64,000 bases of DNA from Cycas panzhihuaensis (GCA_023213395.1 CM041465.1:235917741-235981740), one strand, 5' to 3'. Positions 22,432-33,806 are shown, counted from the first letter of the stretch. The notes: generated from the sequence alone by a model not told the origin. Program-made: numbers and translations.

Positions 22432-22854
22432 AGTATCGTTACTCCTCCTTTTGCTAAGTGTTTCCTTCGTATATCCCGCTATGCTCCTCCATGGACGTGC
22501 ATGTCGCTCTATTTCTAACCTCACATCTCTCTATCACCTTTACTCATGGTGGATGTGTGTGCTCCTATTAGATATATAGCCATGCGTGGAAGGAAATATG
22601 GGCATCATATAACAAAACATTTATAACATATATAATAAAACATACATGTCATCTGCCACACATGATATACACATCATCACATATCAAAATGGGGTACCAA
22701 TTACTCCATCTATATATATACATCAAAATCATATGTTACATCATGCATCTGGGAAGCTGGTGTCCTTGCAGGGGGGTACAATCATATGACTCTATATATG
22801 ACCCCCTAGAGGCTTGTGCTTTCCCTTGCCAAAATCAAATATATATGTCCTACT
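22432..22854 (-). other. 3' flank of the Tat-b antisense gene
   Basis: AT-rich with short TA runs and no supported reading frame. On the minus strand it is the 3' untranslated region of the antisense gene, with AATGTTTTGTTATATG-type text where a poly(A) signal would be expected; no canonical AATAAA was identified with confidence. Confidence 0.35.
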
Positions 22855-25268
22855 CTACTGCTGCCCCGCTCTTAGGGTACCATCTCCTGGTCGATGTGAT
22901 CCCTCTCCTGGGGACCACATCCCTCTGAGGCTCCTCCTAGGCCTCTGTGAGCTCCCTGCCTCGCTCCCTTTATCATGTGGCCATCTCAGGGTTATCGTTA
23001 CTGTGTGGGTGTATGTCCTGCTCCTGCTTGACCTCGATGCCACTTGGTCTACCAGCTGATCGTATCTTGCCTGGATATGATCTCTCTCACCCTCCACTCC
23101 TCAGAGATGCTTCTCCAGCATTGCTATCTAGACTGTGCTCTTTGTGTCTCCACCTGCTCCTCCCTGAGCCTCCAAAGCATGCACCTATCTCTGTAGTGCA
23201 TCTCGCTTGCCTCTAGCCTCATCTAGCTCCCGCTACATATGTCCCCTAAATGCCATGTGCTCTTGGGACTCCGTAGCCTAGATGTCTCTCGTCCTCGCTA
23301 ATGGGGCAAATGCCGCCATGTGTGCACCTGCTGATCTATGTGCATCCTCTACCTAGATGGGCGGTTGCCCCTCTGCATACACCTGAGGGAACATCTCCCT
23401 CACCATAGCCTCTACTAACTACCAGATCTCTGCGGTACCTGCCAATCCAACATACCATATGTCAGTGCATATCCCATTGCATACTCAAATAAAACTAAAT
23501 CAAATATCTATCTGGTTATCAAATGATTGAGGAAATGGCTAGGCCTCACCTACCGTGGCTACTGGCTCCTCTGCTTGTGCGATGATCTCTCCTCTTGGCT
23601 CCCCACCAGCTGCTGGTACCTCCTCCTTAAGTACCACCTCTACCTGGACCTCTCTCCTCACCAGGACTAGCTCGTCTGTTGCCCCTATGGATCTCCTCAT
23701 GATCCGTAGCCTGCGAGCCCTCGTCATTGGCCCCCTGCTCTCCTCGGCATCCCCTGATGGGCATGCCTCTCCCCCAGCAGTCCTGGATGGTCCCGCTGCT
23801 CCTCCTGCTATCCCTAATGGACCTGCCTCTCCCACAGGTCGTGATGGGATGGCCCCATCTCCTCCATCGTCATCATCATCATCATCGTCATCCCCTGGGA
23901 GCACTCCTGCTCTGTCTGCCTCGTCATCTCTATCCTACCTCACCACCCTATACAGGTCTGCCACATAATCCATCATGGTGAGGAGGTCTAGCGATGTCGC
24001 CTCCACTGAGTGCCAGACATGGGCCTAATCCTCTGTCCCTGTTAGTCTAGTCTACCATCTATGGACCATCAAGGCCTACTCTGCAATGGGGTGTGGTCCC
24101 CCTGCTAGTGCCACTACTCAAAAATGATAAAAAAACTAGCACTGCGGTAATGTGCTGTAAGACAATCCTCCCTTGCCAGTTGTCCTAATGGCATCGAGCT
24201 GTGCAATGAGGTTCACCGCTATCAGGGTGGCCCAGTCCATCCTCTTGCTGGCTTCGCAGCGATGTACTGCATCCATCCATCCTTGGGGAATGTCTCTATA
24301 GTTCTATTTCTGGGAAACCTAGAACAAAATGTACAATGTAATTAGTTTCCTCGCCTAAGGAATCTTGGACATCACCATCATCTGAAGAGAGGCTCCTCTC
24401 CTCTCCCACCTGTCTGTCCTTGTGAAAAATATAACTGCCTCTCGATGTGCTACCTCATTACTAGGCAGCGCTCCCAGTGTCACCAGCCTTCCAGTCACTA
24501 GTACTCCCAAAATCTACCGTATATCCCTTAGTGCCACCATCACATCTCCCACCTAGGGCAGATGGAAAACATGTCTTCTCCTATCCCAATGTGATACAAT
24601 ATCAACCAATAGCCTCTGATCTGATGCGAACTAGGGTGTCTTTAGGGCCTTGAATAGGCCACACCTCTGCAGAATCCCCTTATCCTCTCTGGACATCATC
24701 TTTATATAGCTCAACATCGCCATGCCTATGTTTTCACAGTTATCCACTGCGATAATAGCCTGCCAACACCATAAACCAATCAAAATCAAGTCTGTGTCAG
24801 TATTCTACCCTATTGGCTATCTCTTAGCTCTTTCTGCTTCAGATTTGGGGCCTCATGGCCCCTCATCTTCTTTTTTCTGCAGAGTTGCCTTCGTACTATA
24901 CTAAACTTCGTTGTACCGCCAAGTTTAGCTTAGGGCCTGCGGTAATCAGGGCCCTGCGGTAAAGATCACGGTACTACGATCCTTGCCATGGTATGAATGG
25001 CACCCCCCCGAAAGAAGGGGGTTTTTGCCGCAAAAATAAAAAAAAATCCTTTGGGTGGACCCCCGTAGGGCACCCACTGGGACCAGGGCTCCCTAATGCC
25101 CAGGTGCCCCCTCTTTTTGGGTCCAATTCGGACTCTGAGAGGTCTCCATTTACCCATATGGGGCATAAAAACTACCTAAAAAAAATAACAAAAGCACTAG
25201 AATTCAAACTTTGAAATGAGATAGGTTTCGTAAGATACACTCACTGGATCTGGTCTGGTTGTCGCCAT
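22855..25268 (-). pseudogene. Antisense PMD-like gene of Tat-b (most complete copy)
   Basis: Exon 1 is 25268-25245 (ATG, eight codons, GTGAGTG donor); the intron is 485 nt; exon 2 starts at 24759 after TTGGCAG and stays in phase. It encodes a PMD-like block (RRRHVFHLP, then DIRXILGV and LPSNE; DMTV in Tat-a is DVMV here), followed by KLITLYILF and a MDWATLIAVNLIAQLDAIRTT segment. After a stop-rich or intron-like stretch comes an acidic run of eight or nine Asp (about 23870-23900), an Ala/Gly/Pro-rich linker, a basic MTRARRLRIMRR patch and a C-terminal helix-rich ERDHIQARYDQL segment ending at 22855. Several Gln/Trp codons are now stops. The role is unknown; PMD proteins elsewhere act in chromatin silencing and occur in transposons. 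Confidence 0.55.
24760..25244 (-). other. Predicted intron 1 of the Tat-b antisense gene
   Basis: GTGAGTG donor to TTGGCAG acceptor, 485 nt, against 481 and 482 nt in Tat-a and Tat-c. It contains GTACCG-type repeats like those in LTR U3 and a C-run/G-run hairpin (25003-25021). Confidence 0.5.
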
Positions 25269-25428
25269 CGCGTCTTACTGATCCCATTGGCTCTCTCTGC
25301 GCTCAGATCCAATAGTCTGATCTTCCCCTGTGTGCCTCCAAAGTTGGGCAGTGCTCCACTGTGTAAGGAAATAGCTCTGGCTTCTCATGAGAGCCAGTGA
25401 AAATAATTTCGTTTTCCGTTGAATTTCC

Positions 25429-25436
25429 TTATATAG
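25429..25436 (-). promoter_or_regulatory. TATA box of the Tat-b antisense gene
   Basis: The minus strand reads CTATATAAGG about 160 nt upstream of the antisense ATG. Placement is the same as in Tat-a and Tat-c. Confidence 0.5.
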
Positions 25437-25959
25437 GTGGGGGCCTCGACGGGCACTACCTTCGTTTTTGCTCTTGTGACAGCTGTTGGAACCGTCCTGT
25501 TTCCTCGATCACCTTTGCCTTCTGGCACTATTGCCCATTGTTCTCTTTTGATGCCCTTTTTGCCCTCTCTTGTAAGTGCATTTATGGCACCTCATTGTTA
25601 CACTTTTTCTCAGGGCCCTTTTATCTCGTTTTGCATGCCACTCCCATGCATGCCCAAGTTTATACTCGTTTGGCTCATTTTGCCAACTTGGACTTGTTTA
25701 TGTAGCCCTTTTCTGCTCTTGGGGTCTCCAAAGGGAATGCTCCCTCGTCTGGGGGCATGTTTTGCTTCCCAAAGCAACCTTTGGTATCCAGGGTGCCTTT
25801 TCTCCGCCCGCTCTCATGTAGTGGTCAGACTGCTTGCTTTCATCCTTGGGTAACCTCATTGCTAGGTCCTTCTACCCTCCATGGCCACTTATTGCTTGCC
25901 ATTCAAGTATCTCTTTCACTCCATCATTGATTATTATCCCTAGGATTTAATGTTCACTC
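25437..25959 (+). other. Leader of the Tat-b aRNH frame
   Basis: Pyrimidine-rich and non-coding. It ends TTATCCCTAG at 25943, a splice-acceptor-like site 16 nt before the aRNH ATG. A donor-like CTTGTAAGTG lies near 25570, but the other copies do not keep it. Confidence 0.4.
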
Positions 25960-26382
25960 ATGTCCCTCTACATATTTACCGACAATGGAAGTTGCGGTAA
26001 CCCTGGACCTTCTGCCGCTGCTTGGATCCTTCGCAGCTCCTTTAGATATGATTTCTTGTGTTCTAGGATTTTTCTCCCTAAGGCAACCAATAACAAAGCT
26101 AAGTACATGGCCATTATTGAAGCCCTTACTGATGCTCTTCGTTTCCATCATGGACCCATCATTTTGCTTTCCGATTCTTAGGTTGTTGTGTCCCATCTCA
26201 CCTAGGTTTACCAGGTGCGATGCCCTCACTTGAGAACCCTTGCTTCAACTGCCAAATCTCTCTTGGCCCATTTTTCGTCAGTTGACATTTAGCACATCCC
26301 TCAGGACCTCAATACTAAGGCAGACAGCCTCATCTGCCTCATCCTTGAGCATCGCCTCCCTCTTCTTAGCGACTATCTTTAA
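25960..26382 (+). pseudogene. aRNH of Tat-b
   Basis: Same 141-codon extent as in Tat-a, Tat-c and Tat-d. It starts MSLYIFTDNGS (first Asp kept, DGGS changed to DNGS). NNKAKY has Lys for the catalytic Glu, and SDS keeps the third Asp before a TAG. Stops also occur after SHLT and SVDI. The KADSLICLIL block near the end keeps the last Asp, and TAA ends it at 26380. Inactive as written; its conserved length in an element lacking RT suggests aRNH was kept with the non-autonomous element while it was mobile. Confidence 0.8.
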
Positions 26383-26747
26383 GGGACTTGCTTGGCCAGC
26401 CTGTGCCTAAGCCCCTGGTTGCCTTTATTCTAATTTGCTTATTTAGTTTCAAGTGCCCTCATATCATTCGTTGCATTTTAGCAATAGGGGGCATCCCCCT
26501 CATTCACTTTCTTCACTTACAGGTTGACTTTTAGACGACGCATAGGCAGCCCCTATGTTGCCCTCATCTCTGTCTCCCTTGTCCATGCGTTCCGCCATGA
26601 CACTCATTGATGCCCTTAGTCTGTATGTTGTTCATGGTTTATTTATATATATATATATATATGCACGTCTACTAATAGTTTTTGGTTGTCAACATTTGCC
26701 ACCACACAATGCTTCTGAGTGGTGAGGCCCTATTGCCAAGGGGGCAG
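26383..26747 (+). other. Tat-b tail and polypurine tract
   Basis: Non-coding. It contains the conserved ACGCATAGGCAGCCCCTATGTTG block, a short (TA)n run near 26645-26662 and the PPT AAGGGGGCAG ending at 26747. I did not find the AATGAG-NN-TAAACTA motif here, unlike in Tat-a, Tat-c and Tat-d. Confidence 0.55.
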
Positions 26748-29376
26748 TGTTTCCCAGTTACCGAGAATGGACTCGAGACGCATCAACTCAGGTAAGCTCA
26801 GGTATATGTTCGTGCTCCCATTTCCACTCTTGTGTGACTGAGGTTGTTTAATATAGATTGCCTGATGCATGCTTACCTGCCATTTGCATGATTGCATTAC
26901 TTTCTTACTTGATCACCTTTGCTTGCATGCCACTTTCGACTATGACGACCCACAGTGGGGGCATTCTTCAGCGAGTGCTACACCCCATATGGCACATAAC
27001 CACCCACATCATCTGCACGGCCCCTCAGGACACCTTAGCCAATCACATTTTGCCTTTAACGGCATCCTGCCTATGCTTAGGGTTACTTTCTGAGTACGAT
27101 TGGATCCCCGGTCGAGACCCATCTCTCTTTCTTGACCACTTGTCAGTCACTTACATACCAATTCCTAGCTTGTTCAGCCCTAACTTATTCCCTGCTTAGT
27201 TTCAGACCTCATTTTTGGCTTGATTTTTGCCTATAGGCCCGTACCACTGTAAACTTAGCGGTACTGCGATATTTGCCATGGTATCACAATGTTTACCATG
27301 GTATGACTGTTTAAAAAAGTTTTTTAAATCTCACGTGGTAGTTCTCACTCTTTTCATGGAACTGCCATGTGGCACCCATGTGTTTCGACTTCCCTGTGAC
27401 TCTCAACATTTACTTAGGGTCAGTAGGGGATAAAAACCAAAAGGTTACTCATTCCTTCTTCTTCTTCACTCATTTTTTAGATGCAACTCCTACAGCTCTC
27501 CTCCAACTACTACAGAATAGGCATACGCTTCAGCTGCTACTCTTTCTACAGAGACTACTGCTACATATCAGGCTCAGCACTAGCAATTTCAGGCCTCTTT
27601 TTACAGGTTCATACAGTGGCAAGGAAGGGCATTTACAGGATTCTCCAAGAAGGATGCTTCAAGGTCCCAAATCATAGTGGTCTTTCTCACAGTGGCCTCT
27701 CCTCCAAAACCAGCCATCAAACCCTATCAAGTGTAGGTCTTTTCTACTATTTTTCAGTAGCCATAAACTCTCACTCTCTGCCATAAGGTACCCTTCATAT
27801 TTGCCTTAAGGTTTTATGCTCTTTCCTTATCATTTTATGAATAAGTGCTTGGTTCATTTACCTTCTTTGACTCTGTACCTAGTTAGCACTAGATCTTTGT
27901 ATTTGGGTGTTGTAGTGCCTCCCTTTACTGTCATGCAAGCCTACTTTAAGGTGGTTGTGCAGACGGGGTGACACAAAGGAAAGTGGAGGGAGAAAGGTGG
28001 GGCCAGTACCCCTTGTGGACCTTCTCCCCAAGGGTTCAAACCCTTCTTTTCTTTCCCCCTGCACCTATTGCCTCCCTTGAAGTTTGGCCAAGGACTTGGG
28101 AACCTACTCCCCAAATATAAACTAGCATTCGTAGCCCCTTGCCATGCTAGTTCCATCCCCTCATTTGCTAGTTTTGGGCATCTCATAAGCCCCAAAACCA
28201 CTCCTTGTTGGTTCATAACCCGCAGCCCATCCCACTGGATGATCTGCTGCTCATATCACCTCGTTCTTTTAGGTATGCTTACACGTTGTCCCATTATTGT
28301 TCCCCTTTTTTGCTTGCTGCCCTATGTCATCATTGTAGTTCATCTCTCCTTCCCCAAGGCCATGTGGGGATTTCCATGGGTGAGCTAGCCATTCTTAGGC
28401 TAACTCCTTTGTTTGGGTACCGGTTGATGTGGTTGTTTATTGGAATCCTGTTTGGAGTTGTTTTCATTGGAATAATATGCACATGCCTTAATTTAGTTTG
28501 ATTTCATCTCTTTTATATTTAGGCATATATATTAGATATACTTTGTGGCCCCTCTTTCGAGAGGGAGAAACTTGTATGTTTGACTGGCAGATCTTGCGAT
28601 TGTGGAGTTACGCACGAGACGAGATGGTTAACAGGTTCGTTTCTTGTTTGTTGCTTTTCTTCATTTCCCTTCGTTACTACTTTGCTTTACTTTTTGCATA
28701 CATTGGGGAGGTAAGTTAATGCCCTTTGACTACTCATGGCAGCCATCTCTAGTTGGTCTCACCCATGTGACAAGTGGAGCGGGAAGACATGTAAAGCAAC
28801 GGGATTCACAACGCTTTATTCGAGCACTAGATCCAGGTATTCCTCTCTTTCTCTTTTGTCCCTTTTCCTATAGCATTATTTCCCATGCATGTGCGTGCAT
28901 ATTAAAACCACGTAGGAAACGAAAAAAGGGAAAGAACACATCTATGCATTTGCGTGTTTGTTTTTTCTTCATAGTTGTTTTGTTACACATAGATAGTCTC
29001 CCTTGGACATGAGCTACCCATTTCTCACTCCTTTGATTAGCTTGTACGTAGACATTAGACTACACACACCCCACCTACGCACTACCTTCTCTCCTCTTTG
29101 AGAAGACGCAGCCTGCTAGATCCCTTCTTCCTCTTCCCATCCATCCAAGGGGTAGGAGGGCCTCACCTTTCAAGATGACCCAAGGCCTCGCCTTACATCC
29201 CTCTCTCAGATCACCTAGAAGTAATTAGGCATCTTTGTAGGTCTCGAATCTGTGCTCCAGCGCATGGATGCCCTGCATGGTGATTCCTTACTATTCAATC
29301 TGATTCATAACCTGACTTAGTCCTATACAGTCATACCTTGCTAAACGTAGGAAACCACCCCGTGGGAAGTGTTTCA
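26748..29376 (+). repeat. 3' LTR of Tat-b (2629 bp)
   Basis: TGTTTCCCAGT...GTGTTTCA; aligns with 15529-18147 throughout with small indels and mostly transitions. U3 repeats at about 27236-27306 and a GGGGATAAAAACC TATA-like site near 27430. Confidence 0.92.
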
Positions 29377-31480
29377 CCACATGTGATTCTGCCATCATAA
29401 AGTGCTTAGCGCTTAAAGCTATTGAGATCTAGGATGGACTCAAGAATCCCCTTAAGCCCTCATAATAACATGAGGTACCACCCTAAACCAAAGAAACCAA
29501 ACCACAATAATCCACTAGGTCCTCTTCTCATTCGACTGAGAAGACCCTAGACCCACTTACTTCTGCCATATGCTCATTTGAACATATGATGAAGGAACTT
29601 AAATTGCAAGCTCCTTTATCACCCACTTCTAATAAATAAATCTAATAAGCCATGCAAGCTTCTTTCCATAAGGGTGGTAATACCCAATCCTCTCAAGGAA
29701 GAAAGCCAGATTCCTCGCTTGAGAAGAAGTGGTGTTCTGTTCATGGGGAGTGTTTCCATGACAACTCACGTTGTAGGGATCAACATCCTAGGGATGCCCC
29801 ACAACATGACTCATCTCCTAAATAGGCCTCAAGGCCCAACCTAGACCAACCGGTCCATAAAGATCCATTCCCTAAGCATGGGGAGCATGATCGTAATGCT
29901 TAACCCAAAAACAATCGGAACCAAGGAAGACCTCTGAATTCTCGTCCTTCACGCGATAAAGGGAAGGGCACCCAGGATTCGTCTTCTTCCTCACATTCCC
30001 CTGACCATTGTACTCCCTCACCTTTGCAGTCCCGGAATAAGGGAAAGAAGGTGATCTAAATGCTTGAGGCCACCCTCTTATATGCCCTAACTCAGTCTCA
30101 AGCTGCTAAAGAGGTAGCCAACACCTCTTCTTCTACTCCACACTCTGATACTCTTCAGAAAACCTCCCTTCTGGAAGTCCCATTACTTCTTAAGACTATT
30201 CCCATTCATCTAGGTTGCTATGATTTCAGGAGAGACCTTCCTCAATTCACAACGAAGGGGAAAGCCGTTTTTGTCATTAACAAGCTTTGTACCGTGGTCG
30301 TCAAGATGTCCATTGTGGACATCTTGAGAAGTTATCCTAAACAACGGACACTCCTTTTGGAAGCTTTAGGGTTAGGTGATGTGCCCATTCATGCTTTGGG
30401 TATTACCCAAAGCCATGAGCCTATCATTTCTTTTGACCCTAAAGACCTTCCCCATGCTTGTGAAAGGGAACGCCAATGGAACTTCCCTTTTACCATCACT
30501 ATTGCCACACCAGATTGTACCTTATGAAGGACCATTGTTGACAATGGTTCTTCTGTTCATGCCATGCCCTTGTGCGTTATGTAAGAGCTTGGCATTTTTG
30601 CCTTGGAACCTGTTCCATGGCGATGCCAAGGCTATGACGGTAGCAAAAAGACTCCATTAGGATCTGTTTCGATCTCGCTAACTCTCGAGGATAAGACTGT
30701 CCTCACTGACATTGCAGTCCTTAATGTAGATGTCAACTACAATCTTCTTTTGGGTCAACCATGGCTCGATTAGATGGGAGCCGTGTGTTCAACCCACTGG
30801 GGGCAACTTAAGTTCATCTATGATGGACAAATGAGGGTTGTTTCCCACAAATGCCCACCTATTAAACAAACTTGTCCTACTAACCAAGCAAGCCATGGTC
30901 ATACAAAAGGGGACAAGGACCTTCTACTCATCCCTCGGCTTGCTCCATCAGCATACTTGATTCATCCCATCTTGAATAAGATCATGCATCTTCTTCTTTT
31001 AGCCTTACTTTCTTTTCTCCTTTTGGTTTCAAGAGTTATGGGTACCTTGCCTTTTTTAGTGACGATGAGTCCCATGGCGAGGATGAGGACTTTCCTCACT
31101 CTGTCTCCTTCCTTCGCACTAGTAGGAGGTACCCTTCCTCTTCTAGGTCCTAACCTAGAACTCCTCTTGTTGGAGAGACCAGTCATCCCCTTGTGTCAAA
31201 TGTCATTGCACGTATTGACCCATAGGTCCTTGATGCTTCCTCTCCATCACCCCCCGCAGGTGATGGTCTCAAGGAACTTCCTTTTGCTCCTTGCGAGAAG
31301 CCCCTTCCTGACTCCCCTTAGAGTCTTTTAGGGATGTTGAGTAACCTACTGACCATCACAACTTTGTTACTCCCACTTCCTCTAGCCCCTCATCTATTCG
31401 AAGTAAGGTCATTCACGGGGTGGATTACTTCAAAGATGATGAGGCTTAACTTGAGCACTTAGCGGGCTTCGTGCCCAACC
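29377..31480 (+). pseudogene. gag (second part) and protease of Tat-c
   Basis: Resumes the gag frame cut by Tat-b. The knuckle near 29730 reads WCSVHGECFHDNSRC and keeps all ligands of CX2HX4HX4C, which Tat-b and Tat-d have lost. The protease has IVDNGSSVHAM near 30540 and the following YNLLLGQPW block. A frameshift lies near 30925, after which a SYGYLAFFSDDES stretch can be followed in another frame. Homology to Tat-d runs to GFVPN at about 31475 and then jumps to the integrase C-terminus. Stops are frequent (TAA/TAG/TGA at former Gln/Arg/Trp codons). Confidence 0.8.
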
Positions 31481-31853
31481 TAGTCAAGATCCCCTCTCTA
31501 TGAGTTTCCCTTCGAGGTCTCATTGATGAGGAGTCTATCTATTAGGCTCACCTCATGGACCTCAAGACCTTAGATGAGAGACGTTTAACTACCTACTAGG
31601 CTAACCTTGCATCCAAGGCCCGCTTGCAAAGGACCTACGAGAAACACCTTCATTTTCGTCCTTTGTATCTTGGGGACCATGTCTTCAAATTAGAATATCT
31701 CCATGATCGCTTGACTAAATTTGGACCCAAATGGGTTGGCCCTTTTATCATTCTTGAGAGCCTTGATAACGACGCCTATAGGATCACCACCCTAAAGGGC
31801 CTTGAATTTGAGAAAGCTATTAATAGGAAATTCCTCAAGAAATTCTATACATG
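31481..31853 (+). pseudogene. Integrase C-terminal fragment of Tat-c
   Basis: Starts at the deletion junction and encodes the last part of a Ty3/gypsy integrase: VSLRGLIDEES, then LGDHVFKLEYLHDRLTKF, then KWVGPFIILE, the GPY/F module, ending at TGA 31851-31853. The HHCC and DDE parts are absent. Tat-d has the same C-terminus at 61160-61525. Confidence 0.85.
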
Positions 31854-32277
31854 ACTCCATCATCACCTCTCTCATGCTCTGTAATAAGCCTAAACTATCG
31901 CACTAAGCTTGTTCACGTTCCTCCTAGCCACAGGTGGAACGACGGCTTAGAGTATCCTCCTCATTCCCTTTTTTTGGTTCCTCATACGGAACCCTTATTC
32001 CCATTCCTCTTGGGACTTTGTCTTCCTATTTGGGCATTCCCCAGTTAGGATGACTTGTTGGAGTGTCGTTACTCTCCTCCTATTTGGCATTTCCTTTGTA
32101 TATCTTGCTATGCTCCCATGCAGACATGTGTGTTGCCTTATTTCCTAGCCTCACATGTATCTATCTCCTCCACTCATAGTGATCATGTATGCTCCTATTA
32201 GGAATATGGTCCTACATGAAAGGAAATATGCATAACTTAAACAAGTATCATAATACAAAACTCATACAATAATTATC
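31854..32277 (+). other. Post-pol tail of Tat-c with motif and hairpin
   Basis: AATAAG-CC-TAAACTATC at 31883-31899, then CTAAGC (31903-31908) pairing with GCTTAG (31945-31950), the weakest version of the hairpin. The rest is the 3' flank of the antisense gene, with no reading frame supported. Confidence 0.5.
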
Positions 32278-33639
32278 TCAATCCATCTCTATGCTGCGGA
32301 GCCTCTCCTCCATCCCTCTAAGATGCTCCTCCATCCCTCTAAGATGCTCCTCCATCACCGCTAGCCAGATGCGGCCATCCATATCCCCTCTAGCTCCTCC
32401 TTGAGCCTCCAATGCTTGTACACAACTCTGTAGTGCATCTCTTTGAGTTTAGGTCATGTCCAGTTCTGCCTATAGTCATCCTGCACGTGCCTCGTGCTCC
32501 TACGACTCTGCTACCCATAAGTCCCTCGCCCTATCAATAGGGTGAATGTTGCTATGTATCCGCCTACCGATATGGGCTCATCGCCTACCTAGATGGGAGG
32601 CTGTCCCTTTGCATAGGCTTAAGGGAATATCTCTTAGACTACTGCATCCATCCAACCACCTGGAATATCCCTATAATTCTGTTTCTAGGAAATCCAGAAC
32701 AGAATACATAATATAATTAGTTTCCTCACCCAAGGAACCCCTAACATCACCATACTCTAGAGAGTAATCCCTCACCTCTCCCACCTATCCAAGCCTGTGA
32801 AATAAGTCACAGCCTCCCTGTTTGTTGCCTCATTACTGGGCAGTGCTCCTAATGTCACCGGCCTCCCTGTTTCCGGTACCCCCAATATCCTCCTAACATC
32901 TCCTGGTGTCACTGATACGTCCCCTACTTGGGGTAGGTGGAAGACATGTCTCTGCCTGTCCTAATGAGATACTATGTCTACCAAAACCTCTAATCTAATG
33001 TGTACTGGGGTGTCCTCATGACCTTCAGCAAGCCACATCTTAGTAGTGTCTATCTGTCCTCCCTCGACATCATCTCTAAGAAACTGAGCATAGCCATACC
33101 TATATTTTTATGGTTATCCACCGCGATCACAACCTACAAAATGCTATGAAACAAATTAAACTCTAATGTATCCTCACCCCTCATTCTCTCGACTGTCTCT
33201 CAGCCTCGCTCGGTCAAGATTTGGGGACCCTTGAGGCTCCCTCTTCTTTTTTTAGCTAGTCTGCCTTCGTATCATGCCAAACTTCACAGTACCATAGAGT
33301 TTGGCACAGGTCCCACTGATGATTGGGGCCTGCGATAAAAGATTCGGGCACCACGATCTTTGCCATGGTGCGAGCGTCACCCCCTAAAATGGGGGGTTTT
33401 GCCCAAAAAACTATAAAAGTTTATCCTTGTGGGCCACAACTAGGCCCACTAGGACTAGGGCTGCCTAATACCCCAGTCCCGCCTCTTTTTCTGTCCAATT
33501 TGGACTCCTAGAGATCTTTTTTCACCCATATGGGGTTAAAAACTACATACAAAAACTATAAAAACCATTAAACTTTAAACCACAAAATGGGTTAAGGCTT
33601 TGAGGATCCACTCACCGAATCTGGTTGAGCGCTTACCAT
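32278..33639 (-). pseudogene. Antisense PMD-like gene of Tat-c (shortened)
   Basis: Exon 1 is 33639-33616 (ATG, 24 nt, GTGAGTGG donor); the intron is 482 nt; exon 2 starts at 33133 after TTTTGTAG and opens VVIAVDNHKNIGMAML, in phase. The PMD part is shifted in frame and stop-laden. The acidic middle is shorter than in Tat-b. The C-terminus is a coiled coil made of near-identical heptads (MEEHLRG three times with small changes), two of them encoded by a 21-bp direct repeat at 32314-32355, ending at TGA (32280-32278). Confidence 0.5.
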
Positions 33640-33798
33640 CTCATCTCTGCGGTCCCAATGGTTGTCTCCTGGCTCTGATCTAACAGTCAAATCTCTCTCT
33701 GTGTGTCCTCAAAGTTAGGTGGCGCTCCACTACGTAAGGGAAGGGCTCTAGATTCGTTCAAGAGCCTGTGAAAATAAATCCCATTTTCATCGATTTTC

Positions 33799-33806
33799 CT
33801 TATACA
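33799..33806 (-). promoter_or_regulatory. TATA-like site of the Tat-c antisense gene
   Basis: TGTATAAG on the minus strand, one transition away from the TATATAAG of Tat-a and Tat-b, at the same distance from the antisense ATG. Confidence 0.4.

Larger units (their letters stand above)
15529..29376 (+). mobile_element. Tat-b: complete Tat element with gag-PR only, inserted in Tat-c gag
   Basis: 13,848 bp with both LTRs. The left flank CTATA (15524-15528) and right flank CCACA (29377-29381) differ by two C-to-T changes; other gag copies have CCACA at this spot, which confirms a target-site duplication. It carries gag and protease in one reading frame, a tail with a duplicated hairpin, the antisense PMD-like gene and aRNH. 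RT, native RNase H and integrase are absent, so movement would need enzymes supplied in trans. The two LTRs differ at about one base in ten over the first 150 bp by eye. Confidence 0.92.

Noticed and set aside
23555-23981. Plus-strand Ser/Pro-rich frame of 137 codons
   Set aside because: Mirror of the acidic and Ala/Pro-rich part of the antisense gene; composition follows from the GAT/GAC repeats.
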